From Listeria grandensis FSL F6-0971 (GTDB lineage Bacteria > Bacillota > Bacilli > Lactobacillales > Listeriaceae), in contig NZ_AODD01000011.1 of NCBI RefSeq assembly GCF_000525835.1, positions 25,249 to 89,248 on the forward strand: DNA of 64,000 bases, given 5' to 3'. A program made the translations under genes and the position numbers. Below are positions 11,501 to 19,177 of the stretch, in pieces (positions within the stretch are counted from its first letter, which is position 1; each line of letters starts with the position of its first letter). Below the pieces are notes generated by a model that saw only the letters and a program-made list of their open reading frames with translations, was not told the origin of the DNA and ran no database searches.

Positions 11501-12032
11501 TCACGGTCTTCGGTGTCACAATCGGGCGTGCCGTCTCACTCGCCGTCCAAGCCTTCACGCCATCCTTCACCAGCGTCGTATCAAAATCCTCCCATTTCCC
11601 CGTCGCGCTATCCTTAAAATGCACCGGCTCCGTAAAATAATACGTCTTGCCCTCACCAGTATCCTTGTTCACAAACGTCTTCGTATTCTCCGTCCGATCC
11701 GCAACCACCTCATCCATCCCAGCAGCATTCGCGTCCTCCGTCAAACCCTCCGTCACACTCGGCGCCTCCGCCTCAAACAACCGCAACGCATCCGCATTAA
11801 CAGTATCCGAATTTTCCGCTACCGTCACACTTTCCGTCTTCGCCCCATCCTTCAACTGCTTCTGCGCATCCTTATCCAAATCCGCCACCGTCACCTTATC
11901 CTGCGACGCCAACCGTTTCCCATAATAATTCCCAAACTCGCTCTCCACACTCATCGCGCCCTGCACAAACTGCCACGGCATCATCGAAAATAGCAAAAGC
12001 GTCACCAATAAAATCTTCAATCCCTTTTTCAT
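2513..12032 (-). CDS. secreted WapA-like RHS/YD-repeat polymorphic toxin
   Basis: The product is predicted at about 3171 residues after repair of four one-base A-tract expansions. Residues 1–26 are a Sec signal peptide (MKKGLKILLVTLLLF). About 345–540 resemble a DNRLRE-type domain (YIGYDDG, SFDITTVAKDWVNG). About 765–840 resemble DUF6531 (TYNSMGQGKDSPMGRNWTF). Dozens of YD repeats of 20–21 residues (TxYxYDxxGNxxxxTD) fill about 885–2390. A Thr/Ser/Glu-rich insert (about 2400–2600) precedes the RHS-associated core, which ends in the motif DPSGHF at about 2737–2742, where RHS proteins self-cleave. The roughly 430-residue tip starts with a histone-like Lys/Ala linker and ends in a toxin domain I do not recognise (SDWAKMESEF, KVHYYKNLKTGEV). 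As read, the frame stops 59 residues into the tip. Removing one A from each of the tracts at T-runs 3635–3642, 3621–3628, 3525–3531 and 2652–2657 restores it to the stop at 2513. The architecture matches Bacillus WapA, a contact-dependent inhibitor delivered from the cell surface; that function is inferred here. A GGGA site precedes the ATG. Confidence 0.85.
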
Positions 12033-12051
12033 ATGTAATCCCCGTCTCCCT

Positions 12052-12498
12052 TTATAATGTCATTTCCTTCTTCACGTTCTTCTCTATCTCCAAAATCCCC
12101 GTCAAGACCCGCTGCGCCTTCTTATAGTCCCGCGCCTCAATCGCATCATTCATGACTTTCAGCTCCGTTCCAACATCCCCATAAGCCGAATAAATTTTCC
12201 GATCCGCCTCCGACAATCCGTCCCAAACATCCGGCTTCTTGGCTTTCACATAAACCGCCCGAAAACCCGTCTCCATCTCCCGCAACTCCGCCAAATAAGC
12301 CGATTGACAAATGTCCCAGTTCAACTTCAAATCCGACCATTTCGCATAATCCTCCTTAAAATCCTGCGCCACTTTCACCGGTTGCGTCTTATCCGCCTCT
12401 TTCGAACACTGTTGAAGCGCTATCAGTAAAATAACAATAAGCACAACGAACAGGGCGATTAAGACCCATAACCTCTTATTTTTTAACAATTCCTGCAT
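12052..12498 (-). CDS. small membrane-anchored protein upstream of rhs
   Basis: This 148-residue protein has one N-terminal membrane segment (about residues 10–29, WVLIALFVVLIVILLIAL), a QQCSK just after it, and a soluble helical domain with two cysteines (one at NWDICQ). AGGAGGG lies 7 bases before the ATG. Its stop is 19 bases before the rhs start and both share the strand, so they are probably co-transcribed. The cysteine is not in a good lipobox, so a simple type II membrane anchor is more likely than a lipoprotein. No known family is recognised. Its place at the head of the toxin operon suggests a role in export or folding of the RHS protein, which is inference. Confidence 0.7.
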   Translation of the reverse strand: MQELLKNKRLWVLIALFVVLIVILLIALQQCSKEADKTQPVKVAQDFKEDYAKWSDLKLNWDICQSAYLAELREMETGFRAVYVKAKKPDVWDGLSEADRKIYSAYGDVGTELKVMNDAIEARDYKKAQRVLTGILEIEKNVKKEMTL

Positions 12499-12531
12499 CG
12501 ATAAACCCTCCTATTTTCCACAATCTTGGCC

Positions 12532-12540
12532 AGTATACCA
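12532..12540 (-). promoter_or_regulatory. extended -10 promoter of the rhs operon
   Basis: On the minus strand the sequence reads TGG TATACT, an extended -10 box, 34 bases before the start codon of the small membrane protein gene. No convincing -35 box is visible at the usual distance, which fits an extended -10 promoter. Confidence 0.5.
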
Positions 12541-12694
12541 TAAAAACAGGACGATTTTAGGAGCATCTGGAAATTGTCGGTTTTCCGTCACAATTTCGAG
12601 CGAAATTATGACTCATGCTAGCCTAACCAACTTCAAATATATACAACCGCAAAAAATGCACAACTCTCCGTCTTGGAATAAATAACCTCAACCA

Positions 12695-12703
12695 TGCTAT
12701 AAT
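12695..12703 (+). promoter_or_regulatory. extended -10 promoter of the rloA/rloB pair
   Basis: The sequence TGC TATAAT lies 28 bases before the ATG of the ATPase gene. A weak -35 candidate (TTGGAA) lies 19 bases upstream. It is divergent from the rhs operon promoter about 160 bases away. A short palindrome, AATTTCG AG CGAAATT (12592–12607), sits between the two and could be an operator; this is not established. Confidence 0.5.
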
Positions 12704-12731
12704 AAAGCAAAATAACGAGGAGTTGAATCTC

Positions 12732-14069
12732 ATGTTTTCCGAAATAAGCCTCACCAACTTTTTCTCATTTCAAGACAAAATCAGTTTATCGCTCGATCAA
12801 CCTTACAGCACAGCCGAAACCTTCCAACAAAACACGCTTTATTCCTACTACGATAACAATAAAAAAAGAAGCATCTTAAACGGTGCTATTATTTACGGCG
12901 CCAATGCTTCAGGTAAAACGAACCTGCTGTATGCCTTCACGTTCCTTCGCCAACTCATAGCCAAAAGCCACACCTATACCGAAAAAGCAGATTTTCAAAT
13001 AACGCCTAGCCCCTTCCAATTCTCCGCACGACAAAACAGAATCAGCACCTTTTCCATCTCCTTCATAGAAACAAATATCCAAGAAGGCCTAGACATCAAA
13101 TACACCTATTCCCTCTCGATCGACGCCTACACATTTGAAATACAAGAAGAATCCCTAACCTACCAAAAAATACTCAAAACAACATTATCCAAGCCAATCA
13201 CCGTTTTCGGACGCCTAAAAGGACGAATTAACGAGAAAAACGCCCAAATAAAAACCATGTGCAACAAAATCGAACAAGAAAACATCACCTATAAATCCAT
13301 ACTCGCCATGCTGATCCATGACATCAACAAAGAATTTTTCGAAAAAGAAACTAGCACGACCGCCTATCAAGTTGTCGAATGCCTTGCCCATCAAGTGACA
13401 AAAGGCTTTTTAAGCGAACAATTAGAAGGCGATTCATTAGAAGCATTCGCCAAACAGATCGATCACGACAAGGCATTCAAAGAGCAAATACTAGCAACAT
13501 TATACGATTTTGACTTTGCGATTCATGATTTTTCCGTCACCGATATGACCGATAACTTAGTGGAATCCATCGAACAGGCGACTTTTTCCAATGAAGTAAA
13601 AGCGCAATTAATCGAAACCACCAAGAAGAACCGCCGCTTTGAAATTAACACCTCGCATATAGTTGATGATGTCAGTTATCCGCTGAGCGTCAGCATGGAA
13701 TCCGATGGCACGAAGAAATTTTTAGAAAGTTCGATCCGCCTGTTTGATGCTTTGCAGAACGAGACCTTATTCCTAACCGACGAATTCGATAACAAATACC
13801 ATACGAAAATCCAGGAAGGACTACTGAACAAATTCGTGCATCAAGACAACGACAAAAAAGCCCAATTCATTATTGCCACACATAATCCGCTCCTGCTAAA
13901 TCCCGATCGCTTTGCCAAAGAACAAGTCATTTTTGTCCAAAAAGATCGCAATACACAGGCGAGTGACGTGTTTAGCTTGGCGGAATTCCATGAAATAACC
14001 TATAACAACCACAATTGGATGAATCTATATTTAGACGGTCGTTTTGGAGCCGTTCCGGAGGTGTTTTAA
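12732..14069 (+). CDS. RloA / AbiLi-like AAA ATPase of an abortive-infection pair
   Basis: The protein is an SMC/OLD-like AAA ATPase of about 445 residues. Walker A is GANASGKTNLLYAF near residue 55. A Walker-B-like FLTDEFDNKYHT and the switch THNPLLLNPD are in the C-terminal third, with the coil-rich insert between them typical of AAA_15/AAA_21 anti-phage ATPases. The start is set at the ATG at 12732, with GAGGAG 9 bases upstream; a TTG at 12723 abuts that site. The stop is directly adjacent to the ATG of the RloB partner. In Lactococcus AbiL the corresponding pair blocks phage by abortive infection. The defence role here is inferred from family and gene pairing. Confidence 0.8.
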   Translation: MFSEISLTNFFSFQDKISLSLDQPYSTAETFQQNTLYSYYDNNKKRSILNGAIIYGANASGKTNLLYAFTFLRQLIAKSHTYTEKADFQITPSPFQFSARQNRISTFSISFIETNIQEGLDIKYTYSLSIDAYTFEIQEESLTYQKILKTTLSKPITVFGRLKGRINEKNAQIKTMCNKIEQENITYKSILAMLIHDINKEFFEKETSTTAYQVVECLAHQVTKGFLSEQLEGDSLEAFAKQIDHDKAFKEQILATLYDFDFAIHDFSVTDMTDNLVESIEQATFSNEVKAQLIETTKKNRRFEINTSHIVDDVSYPLSVSMESDGTKKFLESSIRLFDALQNETLFLTDEFDNKYHTKIQEGLLNKFVHQDNDKKAQFIIATHNPLLLNPDRFAKEQVIFVQKDRNTQASDVFSLAEFHEITYNNHNWMNLYLDGRFGAVPEVF

Positions 14070-14725
14070 ATGAGCCGCGAAATTCGCAAAATCATCCACC
14101 TCTTCATCCCCGAAGACAGCGGTGGCATCAAACCAAACAGCTGCGAGGCCCACTATTTCAAACTACTTTTCCAGCGCCGACTGAAAAATTATCAATTAAA
14201 AATCTACACACACGCCCAAGAAACCAAATTCAAAAAAGCGCTGAAATTCAGCGCCCATCCCGATGATAAATTTTTCATAGTAACCGATCTAGATTTCACA
14301 GAAGACCGTTCCAACCTCCGATACGTCAAGAAAAAAATTCGCAATCTCGCCGCCCTCGGAGAAAACGCCCAACTATTCGTCTCTGGCCGTAGCTTCGAAG
14401 TCTGGCTTTGCATGTATCACGGCGTCTACACCAAGCCTTCATCTCCCAAGCCACCCTAAACAAAACCGTCGCCCGAGACTACACAAAAAAAGAGCGCTGG
14501 TACATCAAAGAACGCGGACGACTCTACAGCAATTTACGATCAGCCAGCGCCAACGCAAAAAAATCCCGGCGCATCATCCTGTCCGGTGCCTCGCGCGACC
14601 AAAAACGCTATGTAACAGAACTCCCAAATTTCACCGACGAAGCCCTGCTCGACTACTTTATTGCCCGCGAAACCTTCACGTATGTGGATTTGCTGGTGAA
14701 GGAATTGCAGAATTTGAGTCGATGA
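14070..14725 (+). CDS. RloB / AbiLii-like effector (one frame break)
   Basis: This is an RloB-like protein of 218 residues once a missing G is restored near 14435, in a frame break that cuts the 3' third. Typical RloB features are visible: an N-terminal Glu in the CEAHYF segment, the acidic VTDLDFT motif, and SGRSFEVWL, which corresponds to the family's FELWL box. The Glu and Asp-x-Asp arrangement is TOPRIM-like, suggesting a metal-dependent nuclease as in OLD-type systems; I infer this without a structure comparison. The 3' half resumes as AFISQATLNKTVARDY. The gene follows the ATPase with no spacer and must act with it. Confidence 0.75.
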
Positions 14726-14770
14726 TAAGAAACCTTATAAAGTTAGATATAGCAATTGATTACTCGGTGA

Positions 14771-14815
14771 CAAAAAAAAACTCTTTCGCATAAAACTGCT
14801 CCTATGCGAAAGAGT
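14771..14815 (-). terminator. Rho-independent terminator (minus strand)
   Basis: A perfect 13-base-pair stem (ACTCTTTCGCATA pairing with TATGCGAAAGAGT) with a 10-base loop is followed, on the minus strand, by nine T residues. It would stop transcripts coming from the vanZ-like gene and also lies at the end of rloB. Confidence 0.8.
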
Positions 14816-14843
14816 CCACCAAAAGTGGTCAAATCTAATTTAT

Positions 14844-14996
14844 TTAGTAATCATCTACTCGTAACCAAAAATCTTTTACTGATTCAGGATCCATTAATCT
14901 ATTTATTTGATACTCTGAATCTAAAAAAAACATGCCAAGATACTCACGCAACATTTTATTAAAGATTTTGCTATTTCTGTAGGCTAAAGAAAGCAT
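14844..14996 (-). pseudogene. 50-codon remnant frame, unknown family
   Basis: A short frame, MLSLAYRNSK to FWLRVDDY, ends just before the minus-strand terminator. There is no convincing ribosome site and a stop precedes the ATG in frame. It resembles the 3' end of a larger gene whose front has been lost. I cannot name the family. Confidence 0.35.
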
Positions 14997-15110
14997 GGGC
15001 TATTCCATCCCAACATTTTACATAAAGCCTTAAACGCTCCAAAGTTAGATTTTTTAATTCCAACTTTAGGGGGTGCATGACAGTCCCCATTTCACTGGAC
15101 TTTAATTATA

Positions 15111-15684
15111 TCAAAAATGATAAACATTAAGCTTTTGAAATATCGGTTTACAGAGCCTAAATAACCCATAACCAATCATCCCACCACTCACATTCCATAT
15201 CAAATCATCTATATCTACATATTTGAAAGCAGATTGGTAAAGAATATTTTGTAGCAGCTGCAATAATTCTATAGACATCGATAATGTAATAACTATCAAA
15301 AACATTCTTTTCCAACCAACTTTATATTTTGAGCAAAGTGGATACAAACAGCCTAAGGGTATAAACATAATAGCATTAGCCACTACTTGAAAAATCCCTT
15401 GGCTTACATCCATATCTCCACTATAAATATAGATTTCCCAAATAGTTGCAAAAGGGACAACATTAATACCGGATACACCTTCTCTAAGTGCACGTGTATC
15501 TTCAATCAACATGCTATTTGCCATAATTGGAAACATAGTATATCCAACAACACCTGTTAAATAAATAAACATAAACGATTTAAAAACTATCTTCTCGATG
15601 GATTCTTTTTTCCTAATCCATTGAAATAAGAAAAAATAAATAAATAATGGGTGCAATAAGAAGTATATCTTTCGCAGTTAACAT
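15111..15684 (-). CDS. VanZ-like membrane protein (one frame break near its start)
   Basis: This is a VanZ-family integral membrane protein of 190 residues after removal of one T from the run at 15631–15636. The repaired N-terminus starts at the ATG at 15682–15684 with AAGGTGG 9 bases upstream. Family signatures are NVVPFATIWE, the GIFQVVANAIMFIPLG helix, SIELLQLL and VDIDDLIWNVSGG. There are about five membrane helices. VanZ proteins confer low-level teicoplanin resistance in enterococci, but most homologues have no known function. Its neighbours are decayed frames, so it belongs to the accessory island. Confidence 0.75.
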
Positions 15685-15698
15685 AGCCTAAAACCACC

Positions 15699-15852
15699 TT
15701 ATTTATTTTTAATAGTTCCTACACCTTTGGTAGTGTAATTAGTACTTATTTTCTCAGCTTTAATACAAAAATCAGATGAAGAACTACCCACATAATATTG
15801 ATGTGTAGCTGTCACACTTGCTCCGCCCTTACCTTGCGTAGCCGAACCTATT
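15699..15852 (-). pseudogene. C-terminal remnant of an unidentified, probably secreted protein
   Basis: About 50 codons are open from just after the end of the AlkD-like gene. They start without an initiation codon and encode Gly/Ser/Thr-rich sequence (GKGGASVTATHQYYVGSSSS, then KNK and a stop). It ends at the ribosome site of the vanZ-like gene. The missing 5' part and the abrupt junction at the AlkD-like gene's stop mark the edge of the island. Confidence 0.4.
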
Positions 15853-16504
15853 TATTCTGCCGTTTATTAACTTCCATCGTAATAAACTCCGGCAAATAGT
15901 TAGGCGTACATCCTTTTGACACTACTTCATCCTTATACAGTCCCGTTTTCTCGCCTAATTTCATGCAGCGTGCGCGATTCGCTTCATCATAAACGCCTAT
16001 CCAACCAGCCAGAAAATTCATCGCCCATTTTACTTCTGGCTCTTCCTGCATGATAGTAGTTTCCAATGCCGATAGCAAGTCTTCCGTGTTATCCGGCGGT
16101 GTTTGTCCCGTCCATCTAAGCCGTGCTTGATAATACCAAAATGTTCGCCTTTGAAGAGCAGAAGAACTGTTCTCCCATGACTCCATCAACACGATTGTTC
16201 TCTTATCTTTGGCGAGCTGATTCGCCATTAACCAGTCCATTAAATTATTTCGCTCATCGAAAGGGTGCGTCTGCATAGCTTTATCTAGTTTATTTAAAAT
16301 ATCTTGCGTGAGAAGTTTTTTGTCCATAATTAAGATGGCTAATAATCTCGGCAAAAGGGCTTCACTTGACCAAAGTTCCATCGCTAGCTCATGATCTTTT
16401 TTTATGTCCTTCGCGATTTTTCGTAAATCACCTAGCTTTGTTTGATTGTCAATCTGAGCTAAAATACTTTCTGCTTTTGAAGAGCGGTTTGTTTTACTAT
16501 CCAT
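15848..16504 (-). CDS. AlkD-like DNA alkylation repair family protein
   Basis: A 218-residue all-helical protein with HEAT-like repeats, resembling the PF08713 DNA alkylation repair family. Landmarks are an early AKDIKKDHELAMELW segment, DERNNLMDWLMANQL, and RRTFWYYQARLRWTG. AlkD enzymes remove positively charged alkylated bases using Trp, Asp and Arg side chains. Several Trp and Arg residues are visible but I cannot map the catalytic set, so glycosylase activity is uncertain. The gene follows the acetyltransferase gene by 18 bases and is the last conserved gene before the island. Confidence 0.65.
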   Translation of the reverse strand: MDSKTNRSSKAESILAQIDNQTKLGDLRKIAKDIKKDHELAMELWSSEALLPRLLAILIMDKKLLTQDILNKLDKAMQTHPFDERNNLMDWLMANQLAKDKRTIVLMESWENSSSALQRRTFWYYQARLRWTGQTPPDNTEDLLSALETTIMQEEPEVKWAMNFLAGWIGVYDEANRARCMKLGEKTGLYKDEVVSKGCTPNYLPEFITMEVNKRQNK

Positions 16505-16522
16505 TTTTATACAAATCCTCTA

Positions 16523-17020
16523 TCAGACAACATCAAAACTCGCTGGATAACGTACAACTCCTGATGGCATCTCTTTCCTGAGCGGATACACCATAAAATT
16601 CACATCTGGAACGTCAAACGGCGCCGTGATTTGGTAGTCTTTCGCTAGCTTAAAACCAAACCGCGGATAATATGTCTCATGTCCCAAAACACTGATACAG
16701 CGGTAATTCGTGTCTTTTGCCTTGGTGATCCCAGCTTCCATCAACTGTTTACCAACACCGCGCGATTGCCATTCTGGTTTTACAGCAACTGGCGCAAGAA
16801 CAAGGATAACCTCGTTGCCCACGAAACACTCACTTAGCAAACTAAAACCAACCACTTCCTCACGAACTCGCGCAACAAGGGCAAGGTCCGGTAAATACTC
16901 TTTGGACGCCGTGATGGCATCTACTAAATCAGCCTCCGCGATCGTCGGAAAACTGGCTTCTAAAACCTCACGAATGGCCTTTCTATCCTCTTTTTTCGCT
17001 ACCTCTATCGTTACCGTCAT
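16523..17020 (-). CDS. GNAT-family N-acetyltransferase (YhbS-like)
   Basis: A complete 165-residue GNAT protein. The acetyl-CoA-binding motif A reads VKPEWQSRGVGKQLMEAG (about residues 80–97), and the fourth strand region ISVLGHETYYPRFGFK matches the YhbS/COG3153 group. The substrate is unknown. The ATG lies 2 bases after the stop of the dehydrogenase gene, so the two are translated from one message that also carries virS. Confidence 0.85.
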   Translation of the reverse strand: MTVTIEVAKKEDRKAIREVLEASFPTIAEADLVDAITASKEYLPDLALVARVREEVVGFSLLSECFVGNEVILVLAPVAVKPEWQSRGVGKQLMEAGITKAKDTNYRCISVLGHETYYPRFGFKLAKDYQITAPFDVPDVNFMVYPLRKEMPSGVVRYPASFDVV

Positions 17021-17022
17021 TT

Positions 17023-18126
17023 CTAGACCTCCGCTCGCGTTTTTACTATAAATGCTTCTAGATCTTTGATCGCACCCAGAACCGTGTGTGCTGTTATTAC
17101 GCCTGGCATCAAATGAATCGTCTCATCTGGTGCTGTCGCTCGCGTAGCGACTCGTCCCAGTGCAGAATCAGACAAATCAGACAATCCCATATCATGCAAA
17201 CAAGTCGGCAACCCTAATTTTTCATAAAAAGGAATCAGGCTCGCGATCTCATCACAGCGGCCTTCCATCATCAGTTGAACAAAAACACCATACGCGACCT
17301 TATTTCCATGCAATATATGATGTGTCGCGTCCAAAACCGTGAGTGCGTCATGAATGGAATGCGCACCTGAGGTCCGGCCATAATCGTCACCGAATCCACC
17401 GACCATACCGCCCACCATAATATTCGTCTCGACCACCTTCACGAACGCCTCACTTAGCTTGCCATCACGCATCGAATCAAGCGCTTCCTCGCTAGCCGCA
17501 AGCAAGATATCCCGACAAAGTTTTGCCGTATAATGTGAAATCTCGATCTCCACGGAACGTTCCGCAAGCTGTGAAATAATCACGTTCGCCTCATACCATT
17601 TCGCGAGTGTGTCACCAATTCCGGCAATCATCAGTTCGATTGGCGAGTCCAGAATCACCTCAGGATCAAGTAACACCAGTGCATTACTCCGCGCAAAAAC
17701 ATCATATTGCAACATCTCACCACGCGCGTCATACATCACGCTGAGTGGCGTCCAAGCAGCACATGTCGCCGCAAGCGTTGGCAAAATAACGACTGCAAGC
17801 GTCGCATGTGCCGCGATCGCCTTCACTAAATCCGCGACCTTCCCGCCACCAACGCCGATAATCGCTTCAGCACCGACCGTCTTAGCAATCACCGATACCC
17901 GGTCACGCTCTTCAAAAGTACACGCCCCGCGATACGCCTCAAACGTCACATCCACACCCGTAAGCTCTGGGAAAAATCGTTTTGCTTTCACCCATGAAGC
18001 ATCACCATGAACCACCAAAACACGACGGATCTGGCGACGCTCTAAATGCTCACCTAACGCTTGCCAAGCCCCGATTTTGCATTCAAATTCTTGCGGCGCA
18101 CCGCGAACAATCAAATTTTTCTCCAA
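17023..18126 (-). CDS. iron-containing alcohol dehydrogenase, GldA/HcxA-like
   Basis: This 367-residue protein belongs to the glycerol-dehydrogenase branch of the metal-dependent alcohol dehydrogenases. The NAD-binding loop is GVGGGKVADLVKA and there is a TLAATCAAWTPLSV stretch. Metal ligands are expected in AGIGDTLAKW (Asp), SGAHSIHDA (His) and HILHGNKVAYG (His). It could oxidise glycerol or reduce 2-hydroxy/oxo-acids as HcxA does; sequence alone does not decide. It starts at a TTG behind GAGGG, only 6 bases after the virS stop, so it is co-transcribed with the sensor kinase gene. Confidence 0.75.
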   Translation of the reverse strand: MEKNLIVRGAPQEFECKIGAWQALGEHLERRQIRRVLVVHGDASWVKAKRFFPELTGVDVTFEAYRGACTFEERDRVSVIAKTVGAEAIIGVGGGKVADLVKAIAAHATLAVVILPTLAATCAAWTPLSVMYDARGEMLQYDVFARSNALVLLDPEVILDSPIELMIAGIGDTLAKWYEANVIISQLAERSVEIEISHYTAKLCRDILLAASEEALDSMRDGKLSEAFVKVVETNIMVGGMVGGFGDDYGRTSGAHSIHDALTVLDATHHILHGNKVAYGVFVQLMMEGRCDEIASLIPFYEKLGLPTCLHDMGLSDLSDSALGRVATRATAPDETIHLMPGVITAHTVLGAIKDLEAFIVKTRAEV

Positions 18127-18132
18127 AAGCCC

Positions 18133-19176
18133 TCAATCCTTTGCTATTAATAAGTAGTCTTCTTTTTGCTGGAAGGTCATCACGATCTCGGTGCCAACGC
18201 CATCCTCAGACGATATCTCAATCTTATGCCCCAACTTCCCAGACATTTGACGGGCTAAATAAAGTCCCATTCCGGTAGCTTTCTTCTCTGTTCGTCCAAT
18301 CATACCCGTAAAGCCTTGCTCAAATACGCGCGGTAAATCCTCTTCCTTAATACCGATACCATTATCTCGAATATGTAGCTCCGTTTTGCTACCAGACTCA
18401 CTTATCTCGCACCAAATCTTGATTTCACCACCCGCATCGGTGTATTTCAGTGCATTCGTCATCACCTGATCCAAAATAAAACCAAGCCACTTGCTATCAC
18501 TACGAACCTCGATCTTAATTTCTGCCAAATCAAGCTTCATTTTTTTCGAAATAAAGAGCTTCGAATGGCGTTTCACACAGTCACGAATCACCGGGCCAAG
18601 CGCCAGTTCTTGAATGAAATAATCTTTTGCAAACGTGTCGAGACGCGAATAATAAAGCGCCTGCATCACCAAGCGATCAATCGAATCAAGCTCAGCCTCC
18701 ACCCCGCGATAAATCGTTGTCGGGTCATTCAAATCCGGATTATTAATCAACATCTTGCTCGCCACAATTGGTGTCTTCACCTCATGCACCCAATACAAGA
18801 TAAAATCATGATATTCCTGCTGCTTATCTCGCAATTTCGTGATTTCGCGTTGCTCCTCCAAGTGCTTTTTACGCATCAACTCATTGAAAAACGCCTGCTC
18901 ACGTGTTCGTGGTTTTGGCAATAACTCGATAATATTCTCTTCAATCTCGCCCTCCACCAACTTCTGCATCGCGTTCCAATACGTCCGCTTGAATGAATAA
19001 CCAAGCACCAAATACGCAATCAAAAAGAGTAGCATAAATACATACAAGTAAATAATATTGCCCAATGTCAACTGACTATTCGGGTCTACCGCAAGCAAAA
19101 TGCCAATAAAAAACATCACGACCACAAAAAACAACAAGAAAAATTTCTTATCGCGCACATAGCTCCACCAAGTCAT
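18133..19176 (-). CDS. virS: sensor histidine kinase VirS
   Basis: A 347-residue intramembrane-sensing (BceS-type) histidine kinase. Two N-terminal helices (about 13–32 and 38–60) enclose almost no extracellular loop. The phosphorylated His is in YWVHEVKTPI (about residue 126). ATP-binding boxes are NALKYTDAGG, DNGIGIKEEDLPRVF and GMGLYLAR. Kinases of this type read the state of a partner ABC transporter, here VirAB, and phosphorylate VirR. In L. monocytogenes the pathway controls dlt and mprF and so resistance to cationic peptides. The start is the ATG at 19174–19176, with GGAGG inside the end of adeC. It is separated from virR by three genes, as in L. monocytogenes. Confidence 0.88.
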   Translation of the reverse strand: MTWWSYVRDKKFFLLFFVVVMFFIGILLAVDPNSQLTLGNIIYLYVFMLLFLIAYLVLGYSFKRTYWNAMQKLVEGEIEENIIELLPKPRTREQAFFNELMRKKHLEEQREITKLRDKQQEYHDFILYWVHEVKTPIVASKMLINNPDLNDPTTIYRGVEAELDSIDRLVMQALYYSRLDTFAKDYFIQELALGPVIRDCVKRHSKLFISKKMKLDLAEIKIEVRSDSKWLGFILDQVMTNALKYTDAGGEIKIWCEISESGSKTELHIRDNGIGIKEEDLPRVFEQGFTGMIGRTEKKATGMGLYLARQMSGKLGHKIEISSEDGVGTEIVMTFQQKEDYLLIAKD

Positions 19177-19177
19177 C

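Larger units (their letters stand above)
14726..15110. other. 385-base gene-poor stretch with a terminator and decayed sequence
   Basis: This gap between rloB and the vanZ-like gene holds a strong hairpin (14771–14815) and a 50-codon reading frame (14844–14996, minus). It also holds an AT-rich segment at about 15045–15100 whose end (TGCACCCCCTAAAGTT, minus strand, followed by an AACTTT inverted copy) recalls the terminal region of an insertion sequence. No transposase frame is present. I read the gap as island debris. Confidence 0.4.

Noticed and set aside
14780..14815. Terminator of rloB on the plus strand only
   Set aside because: The T-tract lies on the minus-strand side of the hairpin; on the plus strand the stem is followed by CCACC, so the minus strand is the main user.
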